Under the pieces are notes generated by a model. That model saw nothing but the letters and a program-made list of their open reading frames with translations, did not search any database and was not told the DNA's origin. Positions 1-10,236 of a DNA stretch of 64,000 nucleotides are shown piece after piece. Both the position numbers and the translations under genes were made by a program. The DNA is from Sclerurus mexicanus (Eukaryota; Chordata; Aves; Passeriformes; Furnariidae): positions 1,020,784-1,084,783 of the forward strand of contig VWZF01005250.1 of NCBI GenBank assembly GCA_013396755.1, written 5' to 3'. Numbering within the stretch: the stretch's first letter is position 1; each line of letters begins with the position of its first letter.

Positions 1-2789
1 AAGGTAATCATTGCTGAAGACTAGAGTTAGGAAGTGAAGCATATTTTTGCGTGATTTTTCTTCTTAACATAATGAACCTTTTTGTGTCTGTCATGGAAAA
101 CATGGAAATTTCATTCTCTTCTCTGTAACTATCTTCACTTAAATGTTTTAGGTTCAGTTGCTTTGAATGGTTTGCAAGTAACCTAAAGGGCTGTGTTAAT
201 ATTAGCCTGCAGTGAGCGCATACTGGCACTTTGTTGCTGTTTGGAGAAATGACCGGTTTACTTGGTTATATTGACAGCTCTACTGTAAAATTTGCTGGCA
301 TTAAAGGTCAAAAAGACCCAGTTTTTCCTCCAGTTGCTTCTATCCAAAAGAGAATAAATCTCAGAGCAGAATCACTTCTCTGACAATAATTTATGAATTA
401 TGCACTGACTGTGTTTGAATTGAGAAAGGCTTTCATATCCTTTCCATTAGCTCAGATTAAGTTTTCATATAGATGCTGGGAAGCATGCTAGCAATATCCT
501 TAGCTCATTTTTATGAAAATTTTATCAGTGCTTTTTTCTGTACTACACTCCAATTGGGATGTCTCAGAATCTAAAGCTCAGCTTTGGACATGAACTTCTC
601 TCAACCTGGCTGGCTGCGGCTCTAAAGGTTTCAATATTTTATGGGCTCTGGCTAACTCAGCCGTGAGATTCAAGCTGCAGAGATTTAACTCTAATGTAAA
701 ATCATGAACGGATGAAAACTGGGATGTCATAAGTAATACATCTACAAGAGCAGGATGCAGTTACCATTTTTAAAAGGTTTTTAAAAAGAAAACAGCATTC
801 TCTACTCCCTCTTTGTATCCTAAAATGAAAAGCCTCTGAGCTATTGTACTAATACATAACCATCTTTTCTTGCCTGCTTTTCTTCAATTGCTGCTTAATT
901 GTTGTGGGTTTTTTCCTTCAGGTCCACCATCAACAAGAAAGCCCCTAATGTCAGCTTCCTAGAGAAATGGGCATCACATCACTTAATGTTTATAGGCCAA
1001 ATCCATTCCTTAGCATCTTCCCTTTTTGTCTCAAAACTGATTTAAAACATTTGGAAAATCTGTCTATTCAGCCGGAGTGTTCTGGTGCATTCTTTCCTAG
1101 AAACAGTGGGGTCAGATGCGATCTGTCTGATGGACTTTTTTGCTGCAATCTATAGCCGTTTCCCTTGAGTCCTGCCGAGTCTCGCAAAGCAGCACAGCCC
1201 TATAATGGCCCCAATGACAATATGTTCTTTGTGTGAAAGAATCCAGGGGGAAGTGCTGGAAGGTGCTCTGGTCAGTAAAAAAATAGTTTTAGTGCTTGCT
1301 TATTTTTATCATTATGTACGTTGCCTCCACTGGAAATATTTTCTTGACAGTAAATAAGCGTCACCATAAAACATTTAACAAGCATGAAGAGAACAAATAT
1401 AGAGTCCTTTTCATCTTAAAAGGCTTCAGTTGTTAATGTCTGTTATTAGCACATTTCATTTGAGAGGGCATAAAAGACGGACTGTATCTTGCTTATTTTT
1501 GGACTCACAGTCAAGAGTTTCATCTGTTCATGGATGTAACTCCCTTATGTGTGATGACAGAAAGGTTTCTCTGCCTCTTTAAAAATGGGACCTAGTCCAA
1601 AACTCTTTTAGGACAATATGATGGCCGAGATCTGTAGTTGCAATTTGGCAAGGCTATTCAGGCATAAAACATAGGTATAATTAGGGAAGCCCCTCTGCAG
1701 AAATTACTTCATCCATTCCCATAATTGGTGCCCATCTCTTTCTTCCCTAGCATGCTGGTCCAGTGTGCAAGTCTCACCTTTGTTTTTTCTGGGCACCAGC
1801 AACACCTACTCACCCTGTTAACTGCAAATCACGCTCTGCTCTTTCAGCTTTGCACGCTACTCATTAACAGCTATAAATATTCAGAATCAGAAACATCTCA
1901 GCCCTGTATCAACAGTGTATGAGGGAAAACACAATTGTGTTTCTGTGCCGTGTTGGCTCACAGTACCCACAGTAGCACCTTGGCACTGAGTCCTTGATCA
2001 CCCCTCCTTAAACACTCACAATTAACAAATAATTTGAGGCACATTGGACCTGGACATGTACAGGTAAATAGGTATGTGGGGTTTTTTTTAAATTTCCAGT
2101 TATTTGCCTGATCACAACCACACTGTAAAGCTGTCACAAAAATGTGGCTTCTGCAGTGGAGGGCTACCAGCCTGCTGTGCTGGAAGAGAAGAGACATTTA
2201 TAAAGGTCAGTAATAGACCAGGTTTTACACTTTAACTTCCATTACCCACATACAGGCAAGGTAGAACATTTATCTGGCTTGGCATCACCTCTCTGAGCTT
2301 CCCCTTGGCAGTGCCATCATCTGGGCAAGGCCTTACCAAGCAATCACAAGAGCATGGCCAAGCATTGCTGGCAGCAGCCACCCTGAGCACCCACTCAGCC
2401 AGCCAGGCGGCCACCGAGCTTTCCTCCATGAGTTCCCAGTGCAGCTCACTCAGCACGGGGCATCCCGCTGCAGACAGCACCAGTGCTACACCTTGCCTAA
2501 TAATTTAAAGCCAAGTGCCCCAACTGAGTAAGAAGCAATAGCCCCCCAGGGGTGAGCAATTTACCAACTGTTTGGCTTCTCTCGCAATTGATCTCTGAAT
2601 GTTTAATTTGCTTTTGCTCCCGTTCAGCTGTGAGGCCACTTGCATTTGTGTTGCCCTCTACCCGTATTCTTCTCTCTTGGCAATGGGCTGGATCTTCTCT
2701 CTGCAGCCCACGGTCCTTTTCTGGTTTGCGGATCTGGAGTAATCCCTACCCCTAACTGGTGCAGTTTCAGCTGGGAATGCAAAAAATGC
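1..2789. other. non-coding background, no gene recognised
   Basis: No recognisable protein, RNA gene or named repeat was found in this stretch. It is A+T-rich with scattered stops in all frames. About 2290-2510 is visibly richer in G+C, so short frames stay open on both strands (67 to 82 codons). Their translations are low-complexity and match no family I know. The pyrimidine stretch ending in CAG near 921 resembles a splice acceptor, but no matching donor or convincing frame follows it. Confidence 0.6.
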
Positions 2790-2820
2790 GGGGGGGGGGG
2801 GGTCCAGAGGAAAAAAAAAA
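2790..2820. repeat. homopolymer pair: G13 then A10
   Basis: A run of 13 G (2790-2802) is followed after eight bases by a run of 10 A (2811-2820). Such G runs are unstable in replication and prone to sequencing error, so the exact length should be treated as uncertain. No function is inferred. Confidence 0.9.
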
Positions 2821-2954
2821 TCCAGAAAAACACTAAGAACCAGACTGAAAATAGCCTAAAAGTAAGAGTTTTGCAGTTTGAATACTTTTAGTAGAATTTT
2901 TTTTTCCATATTAGAGTAATCTAAGATTTTCACTTGATGTTAGGCATTGCCTGA

Positions 2955-3146
2955 AAACCTTTACCCAGGACATCTGGAATTGCTCTTGTGGTTTTGCTGT
3001 GGCATGTTACTGCGTGTCAGCCGAGGATCCAGCCAGGGCTCCGTAAATGCACGAGGCTCTATGAGTGTGATATCAAGGATCTGGCGGGGACTCCCCAGGA
3101 GCCTGAAAACCAGGTAACTCCAGGAAATCCAGAAACGACAACGTGA
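2955..3146 (+). other. CpG-bearing open block, weak candidate exon (3021-3113)
   Basis: The plus-strand frame from 2955 stays open for about 60 codons with no ATG, ending at a TGA near 3144. Within it, 3021-3113 is exactly 31 codons, preceded by TGTCAG (acceptor-like) and followed by CAG|GTAACT (donor-like), phase 0 on both sides. The block from 3010 to 3145 holds about seven CpGs, more than its surroundings. The segment before the candidate exon translates to a hydrophobic run (LVVLLW), but without a start codon. The acceptor's upstream tract is T/G-rich rather than pyrimidine-rich. The minus strand is also open (63 codons, 2961-3152), which argues for a composition effect. No protein family is recognised, so this may be chance or an old repeat fragment. 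Confidence 0.2.
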
Positions 3147-3149
3147 TGC

Positions 3150-5923
3150 CAACCCCCAGAGAGGAGGGTGTACCTCTCCTGAAGAGCCTGTTAAGTTGCA
3201 ACTATGTGTTCATAAGCATTTTGTCCTAAAAAGCTAGGTCTCTATAGCAAAGTTCTCAAAAACTGCTTTTCAGAAATGCTTACAATTACAGAGTTTAGAT
3301 CAAAATCTACATGTTTCTTTCAAGTGACTGTTATTAAGGTATCTTTATTAGCTGCTCATTAGAGATGATGGGTACAGCTGGATTAGATGCAAGGGAAGAG
3401 ATTTCCCTATGCTACATAAATCAGTAGGATTACAAAAATATTGTTCTGCACCAGTAAGAACATGGATCTCTTCTGGGAAAAGGGTGTGGAAGGGAGAGGG
3501 GCAGCATAGAAGAGCATTTGCAAGATGATCTGCTTCCAGCACAGGGAAGACCAGGTCCAGGTATCCCACACCCCAGGCAGGGTGCTCTGTTCTGCAGGAC
3601 ACTGCTGACAGTGGATTAGTCCATGCTGGGCTGGGAGGTAGATTATAACCTCACTCATAATTTCCCTCAGATTTGGGTGGCTAGCTCTCTTTTGGATTTC
3701 AGTAATGTATCATTGTTAATATTGGTGTGCCAGTATTTTTAGACAAGTAGATTTTATCACTAAAGCTGATATCAAAAGACTTAGTACCTGAGGAGCTACC
3801 ACCATTTTTCAGACCCACCACTAACTGAGTTACTTGGGTAGTATGACTCTTCTTCACGGTGAGACATGATAGCAGAGTATGGCAGGATTTGCTTTGGTTT
3901 GGGGGGTGAAGATGCTGACACTTTAGCCTACTCTGAGGCCTGGCTGTCCCTGGCTGTTCTCCAAATATGAAGTAATGCGCTGAAGGCAAAGCATGTCTAA
4001 AATGTAGCCACAGAACAGAAAGACATCTTTAAGAGATCATGTAAGTATGCCAGGTCCTGTCTTAATGCAAGAAGTTAGAGAAGATGATCTACTTTTCTTT
4101 TCCTTCCATTTTCTTACCTAACATTTCCAGAATATTTTTCCTTTCCTTACATTTCTAGGATTCAATATAGTTTTCTCTGCATCACATAACCAAGTCAGGG
4201 TGTTTGTGAGTGAGGAGGAGGACTGCCATGTAGCTGATGAGCAAATGGTTTTCTGCTAGCTGCTCTGGTAGCCAGCCTGGCATTCTTGTTAGCAGGAACA
4301 CCAGTACAATGGCAATACCAGGATATTGTCTTCTGAATCCTGTCCACGTGAGGCCTGGAGGGGATAAAAGGACCAAATAAGTGTAAGATCCAGAAGAAAT
4401 CCTGCAAACAGTGTTGTAGTCTGAGAGTTTACATAGATGAAAACTTTCTTCTCAAAGCAGGTTCCAATTGCCTGTCTGTAGACTATGAGACACCAACCTC
4501 TGCCTCAAAGGAAGTGCCACACGGTTTTCCATGAAGAAGATTTGCTGTTCATGGTCGTTCGTGTTTCATAGCAACAGAACGAGACAACACAGGTTCCTGA
4601 AGCACACCCGCAGATCCAGAAGTAGTCCAAAATACATGGCTATTTCTAAAACAGAAACTGTCATGCACTTGATGGCTTTCCACATCCAGATGGACATTAC
4701 TTACGTGGCCAACCATTAAAGGTAAACCATATGGCCATATCTCTTTTTTTGTTGTGTATTTCTCCCATATGTCAGTGTCTGGAATACATTCAGAGTACTT
4801 GACTGGAATAGGGGTAGAAGTTTGTCCTTTCCACTTTACAATCATTTTACCAGCCAGTGAGCTCTAGCAGGCTGCAGAAAGGCAGATTCTGTACGTTTCC
4901 TTACACTGGGTCTCTTTTTGTAATTCCACTATGTTGTCTCCAGACAGTGCCATTAGAGCATGTAAAATTTAATTTCCATCTCATCAGTGTCAAAAGCTGA
5001 TCAAAGATTGCCTACAAAAAAATTATTGTGCTACTGGCTGCATCCAGAACATATGGGCATAGTCACCATGGCCTCCACAGCTCCTCCAGCGATTATCATC
5101 AAGGAGAAGAGGCATGTCATATACTTTAAAGGCAGACACACATTTCCCAATATGTTTCCTAATACCAAACACCTCTAATTCTAGTACGGCAGGATAAGTC
5201 AGTCATCGAGCCTTATTTAAATCTGTAATGTAAAGAGTTGACCTCACTGTCACCTAAACCGCAGTGCCTGGGGCATGTGTGTTATCAGCTGCTTGCGTGT
5301 ACTTTGTCTGGGGGCAGCCCTCCAGTGCGAGCAAACACGGCTCCTGCCTAGGGCAGCGAGGCTGATAGGGTGGCAAGAAACAGCAGAACTGGGATTTTTC
5401 CTCTTCTAATACCGGCTTCTTTTTTTCTGCCATAATATACTGAGGAATGACACATTCCTTACACTTCTCACACCAAGGGGTATTTTCTGTTGGCTAAACA
5501 ACATAAAGTATGTCATTTTACTTAACCATCTTTGTAATCTCAGATAATGAAGCCACCAGGCACATATTAAAATTAACGTCGCTACCCTGAGTAGACATTT
5601 GGGTCCTGAGTAGACTTCTTCTCTGGCTTTGTTTGGAAAACTGCTCATTAAAATGCAGAAATACAGTTTATGGGAAATGGCCGGAGACTCTATAGCACAG
5701 TCAAATCAGAGCATCTTCTGGGGAAAGCACACCCTGCCCTTCTTCTCAAGGCCCTGGGGGTATTTTGACCATTGCTTTTTTGACTGTTCTTTCATCTTGG
5801 CTACTACAAGGAATGTAACCCAGTGTGGGGCTGTCAGTGGCCACCCCAATGGGGCACAGGTCGGGAAGGACCACTGGAGCCCTGAAAACATGATAAGCTG
5901 GCAGCTGGCAGGGAGGAGGAGGC
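3150..5923. other. non-coding background, no gene recognised
   Basis: This is mixed-composition sequence with stops in all frames and no frame above about 98 codons. The minus-strand frame at 4549-4845 is the longest; its translation shows no recognisable domain, signal peptide or repeat. I see no named mobile element here. Confidence 0.6.
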
Positions 5924-5956
5924 CTGACACAGAGCCTAACACAGGCTCTGTGTTAG
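5924..5956 (+). repeat. short inverted repeat, perfect 11-bp stem
   Basis: ACACAGAGCCT (5927-5937) and its exact reverse complement AGGCTCTGTGT (5943-5953) are separated by AACAC. If transcribed from the plus strand, the stem extends through one G-U wobble (5926/5954) and two further pairs (5925/5955 and 5924/5956), giving about 14 pairs with a 5-nt loop. The stem is too short for a typical microRNA precursor and is not followed by a T run. It is probably a chance or repeat-derived hairpin. Confidence 0.6.
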
Positions 5957-7439
5957 CAAACTTGTTCGGTTTGTTCTGTGTTGTTTTTTGTCTCGGGGAA
6001 CCGACCTCAGTGTAAGCATGGCCCAAAGGAAAGTCCAGGTTGCTTTTTGGAGCTCTCAAAGATTTACAGAGCACAAGGGCATCACCTCGAAGTAGCCACT
6101 GCTCACTGAAAATAATATGCAGAGGAATTTGCATATCTCATCCACTCCATGAAGGCTGCAGAGATATGAACAGAAGCCTTGCTGGTTGTTACACTGCTAA
6201 TTTGAAAACCATTTGAGGATACTGCATGTAGTCATGTGGCTTTTCCTACCTTTTGTTTGTTTTCATGTAGACAAGCACCAAAAATGATGCCTCTTCCTGC
6301 CATATCTGGGGTACTGTCTTTGCTCAGGAAATTCACCTTGATTGAAATTCTTTTTCTATGGACTGACACAAATCCCATAATCTATAATTTTGTTATTTTT
6401 AATTATAAATAACCATACATGTATTAGATAAATATATAGTTGTTTCTTGCCTCCCCTGAGCGTAAAGAGGAACAAATATGTCATTTCCACTCTAAATCTG
6501 TCTATGCGATAATGAAGCTGAGAGTTTCCCTCCTTCTGTTTTATATTCTCTGTGATAGGGACTTGCTTTGGATCATGTTCTTTCTTTCCTCCTTCAGAAG
6601 GTCTTTCAATAGCTGCTGTGGTCACCTCTCTGTCCACACAACAGAAGAAAACAATACTGAAACCTTCTGCTTTGACATTTCCATCAGGATTAAACTTCCC
6701 TGTGTGTCTGCTCTTTACTAACTTCCCACTTGTGTTTGAGTTTCCTTCAAAGAATAAATAAGGAACTGTTTCCAGAAGCACAAGCTCTCTGTGAAAAGGC
6801 ACGCTATAAGCTAAAGGTAGTTTTTAAATCATGCTAGAGTGTAGTATTTGTGTATAAAATGACCTTTTTAAAAAATATTGCCATAGTAAGTTAAAAATTG
6901 GGAAGTACTTAAGCAAAATGTGTCCTTAGGAAACATATTTTCTAATTTTCTTTTTGAAGCAAAATTTTATGTTATGGAAATTAATTGAACCATCTTTCTC
7001 TCTGTTACCTTTTTCAGTAGTGATTTTTAAATTGCCTAGGTCTTTTATGTCATTGTAACATACTATATTGACCACAAATGATACATACACATATAGTCCT
7101 TCAGAAATTTAAATATATTCTCTTCTAGAGAATTATGATAAAAAAGGAGTGTTAGAATAAAATTAAAAAAAAAATCCTTCCATGTATTTTCAGGAAACTG
7201 TGCTTTAGAAAGGTCAGACCAAGAGTAGAGGATGTGACATGCTGGGCATCCTGCACTTTAAGACCAGATATGTCTCCATCAAAGGAGAGCTTTGCTTATT
7301 GCCATGCAGTGGAGCATTTAAAGCCAGCAGGACAAAGTGAATCAGGTCATGAATGTACAGTTTGGATCTTATCTTGTTTGAAGCAGTAATTGCACTCCCC
7401 AACACTTGCTAAGAAGCTGCTGTTTGCAAGGCAAATATT
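5957..7439. other. non-coding background, A+T-rich toward the right
   Basis: No gene or named repeat is recognised. A minus-strand frame of 148 codons (6356-6802) overlaps a 93-codon plus-strand frame. Neither translation resembles a known family, and the A+T-rich codon mix follows local composition. From about 6820 to 7190 the sequence is strongly A+T-rich. Confidence 0.55.
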
Positions 7440-8330
7440 TTTTATCAAGCCATTACTGGGTTTGTTACAAGCTGTGGACACATAATAAAAAATGACTACA
7501 GTAATATCTTGATGATAGTCCCTACACTGATCAACTGCAAATGATCTGATTAACAGTCAGCTGCTGATTCCCAGTTTAATTAATCCTGATGGGCTATTGA
7601 TGCGCTGCAACTGTTTGTCCTAATAATGAGTTTTGAAATTAGACTGCGACAAGCCACTTAGACAGCTGCCAAGGAAAATAATCATTTAGGAAGGCGAGCA
7701 ATGGAGACAGGAGAGGAGGAATGGCTGCTATTTGACAGAAAATTCACATGGCTGTGTCACATGTGTTTTATTTTTACATTTGGAGCGCATTAACTGTACC
7801 AGCAGTAAGTGGTGACTGCGAGACACATAACTAGCTTTACAATTAAGAATGCTACTTCTCATCAGTATGCAAAAGCTAAACATGAAACATGAAGTGTGTT
7901 AATAGCAGAATATATGTAGCTACAGACCATTGAACAATTTAGGTCAGTCCTTTGCAATGTTTAATTAGACTAATATATCTGTTTGCAATTAATAACAGAT
8001 GTGACAAGCTAATGTGTCCATGTACTGACAAATTAACCTTTGCCCATCAGCTGCTCGGATCTGTGAGAAAAGTGCCATGTTTTGCCTCTGTTCAACTGAA
8101 CCTAAATAAAATCGCAGGATAATTATAAACATAAATGTTAATAGAATGTGCTTTCCATGGGAAGCAGAGACCAAAGGCAAGTATTTCTCAGCCAGGTCAT
8201 CATACTGTACTTTGCTACATGACAAAACCTGCAAATTATATTTTTCCATTTGTCTTAGTGCAATTAGAGTGTGGTTTGACAGATGCTAGTTTGATAGTCC
8301 TCACTGCCATTGGACCCAGGACATACCAGA
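7440..8330. promoter_or_regulatory. candidate conserved non-coding enhancer cluster
   Basis: The texture here is that of a vertebrate developmental enhancer. There are many TAAT/ATTA homeodomain cores, including TTTAATTAATCC near 7574 and repeated AATTA sites through 7990. CAGCTG E-boxes occur near 7558, 7663 and 8048, and TGACAG/TGACAA (TALE-like) sites near 7733 and 8025. Mixed AT-rich and balanced sequence runs for roughly 900 bp with no low-complexity tract and no recognisable mobile element. An overlapping 86-codon minus frame and a 67-codon plus frame look like shadows. What is seen is motif density; conservation and enhancer activity are inferred. No target gene can be named from this window. 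Confidence 0.4.
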
Positions 8331-8659
8331 AACCCTAAATTAATAGCCAGGGTAAGAATGCTTCCATAGCTATTCAATCTTTGGCTTTATTTGCTGTCTG
8401 TAAGCAAACGTGCCCTCAATCTGTGACAAGTCTTGCCACTGAAGTGACGTGGCAGACAAGTCTGTCAGGACTTGGGCTGAGGCCATCAGCATATTCTGGA
8501 TAAGTAACAGGAGCATCTCTCACCCCCTGGGTTGGTGGTCTGTTTGCATTTCCAATATTACCTCTTTCTCACTCTCTTTCTCTAGCTCCCTCTATCCTAT
8601 ATACATATCTTTTTTTTTTTAATTATAGACATCTTCTATATATATACATATTGGAGGCA
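8331..8659. other. background with a CT-rich and T-rich low-complexity tract
   Basis: The left part is unremarkable. From about 8562 to 8620 the plus strand is a pyrimidine-rich stretch (CTCTTTCTCACTCTCTTTCT type) ending in a T10 run, followed by a short TATA-rich segment to 8650. No gene is seen. Confidence 0.7.
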
Positions 8660-8726
8660 TCTTTCCCTGTTCTGCAGTAAGCTCTGTTAATAAACCCCTG
8701 TAACTAATGGGATTTATTGAGATTGT
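8660..8726. repeat. diverged dispersed repeat, copy A
   Basis: This segment aligns by eye with 10170-10236. Shared blocks in the same order are a GGCA(T/C)CT...CCTG start, a CTCT(G/C)TTAATAAACCC block, and a G(G/C)(G/C)ATTTATTGAGA block. Identity over about 65 bp is roughly three quarters with small indels. Both copies contain AATAAA, which would fit the end of an LTR or another transcribed element, but no terminal repeat or target-site duplication is visible. I do not recognise the family. Confidence 0.45.
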
Positions 8727-8796
8727 GTGTATATATATACACACATGTATACATTCATACACATATACATACACACTTAACTGTACACATACATAT
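8727..8796. repeat. imperfect TA/CA microsatellite
   Basis: Alternating GTGTATATATATACACACATG followed by several ACATACA-type units forms an imperfect dinucleotide and tetranucleotide repeat of about 70 bp. It is partly self-complementary and directly follows the dispersed repeat copy A, so it may have grown from that element's tail. Confidence 0.8.
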
Positions 8797-10169
8797 ACCT
8801 GTCTATTATTTATAGTAAGGGCACTTGCACACAATATTTCAAATTCCATTAAATTACTTTCCTCTATATTTGACCTAAACTGCAACATTTTTACCTTTAA
8901 GATTTTAAAAGTGAGCGGCGTGTTTGGGTGTTCACATCTGCGTGCTTACCACTTCTGTGAAATCAGCCTTTGGGGGCACGTTGGTGTTAGCGTGTTGGCT
9001 TCCTCCAAGTTCTGTCTGTTAATGGCTCTCAAAGACTAGATACTGACCCAGGCCCAGAACTGCCAGTCTTGAGAGTCTTGCTTTGCATTTTTGCATGCAT
9101 GTTGATTAGGAATATATTAATATCTGGCATCCCTGGAGGCTGGGTTTGTGCTGAGATGGCGTGAAACCTGTTGTGTGATACAACATGACATGTCCTCAGA
9201 AGCAACCAAGCTGGGGACTCCCCCTGGGACCCAAGAGACGAGGCCCTGCAGCAATGGGCACTTTGGAGAAAATTTCAGCACATACTGTTGATACTTGTCA
9301 CTAATACCTACAGTTTTGGTCCTGGGATCAACCCCATCTTTGGATGATATTTATAGCATTACATCTGAGACAGTAGTATCAAGTCATCAGCAGCCTAGAA
9401 CTGCCAACAGGATTCGATGAAAACCCCATAAAAATAGGGCAGCATTAAAACACAAAGGACCTATCAATTACTACTACTGCTACTTCTCCTTTGGACGCCT
9501 TCTTTGTGCTGCTCTAATATACACATAAGGACTAGATGTATATCGACATCCCTCACCCGAATAAGTGTCAAGAGGTAAAGCATTATTATCTCTCAGTCAT
9601 AAAACCCCAGTCTCCACTCATTTTCTATCCTAAAGGTCAGACATTCGCAGCCTGCATGTACTGCCCCTAAAATGAATGCCACACTGTCATCAGCATTCAG
9701 CACCACAGCTTCAGAATAAAGGGAGCCCAGCCAGCCACATGAGAAAGAGGAGATAAAAAGAAAGCAGAAAGCAAAAAATAAAATGCCTTAAGTCTGTGCA
9801 GCAGGCTTTTGCCCTCTCTCACTAATCAATTGTCCTCCTGGTGTTCATTCTCTCCACCGAGCAACTGGCATGTGGTATGGGCTGGGGAGAGACCAGCAAT
9901 CACCCAAATACACAACACAACCCCAGCCCATGCAGGCGAGAGCAGCAGTGAAATGTTGTGCAGCTCCTCCACCCAAAGAGCAACCAAGTGCTGCTCCCTC
10001 AGCTCAGAGGACTCATCTTCCTAAGCTCTGACAAACTTTGAGACCCTTGCTCCCCTTTCACTCGATGGAAGTTTCCATTTACAGTGAAATGTTCCTCTGA
10101 AAAGCTGTCCTTTCCAAGGGAAGTGGAGGCGAAGAGCATCAGGAGCCATGGGAGCGCTCCACATTTGGT
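8797..10169. other. non-coding background, no gene recognised
   Basis: No protein family, RNA gene or named repeat is recognised. Frames reach at most 110 codons (8707-9039 plus), beginning inside the microsatellite, which explains its open left half. Two-part composition is visible: A+T-rich to about 9100 and more balanced after that. Confidence 0.55.
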
Positions 10170-10236
10170 GGCACCTCTTCCTGCTGTTAGACTCTCTTAA
10201 TAAACCCATGTTATTGATGGCATTTATTGAGAGCGA
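10170..10236. repeat. diverged dispersed repeat, copy B
   Basis: This is the second member of the pair described at 8660-8726. It shares the TTAATAAACCC block and the ATTTATTGAGAG block in the same order and spacing. The sequence to its right (GAACCTTGGGCAGGGTGGTC and on) has no counterpart at copy A, where the microsatellite begins, so copy A is shorter on that side or was overwritten. Family unknown; LTR or other retroelement end is possible. Confidence 0.45.

Noticed and set aside
5706..6134. 142- and 128-codon frames on opposite strands
   Set aside because: Mutually overlapping open frames without domains; likely chance, helped by locally higher G+C.
6356..6802. 148-codon minus-strand frame
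   Set aside because: The product is unrecognisable and the opposite strand is also open; codon mix follows local base composition.
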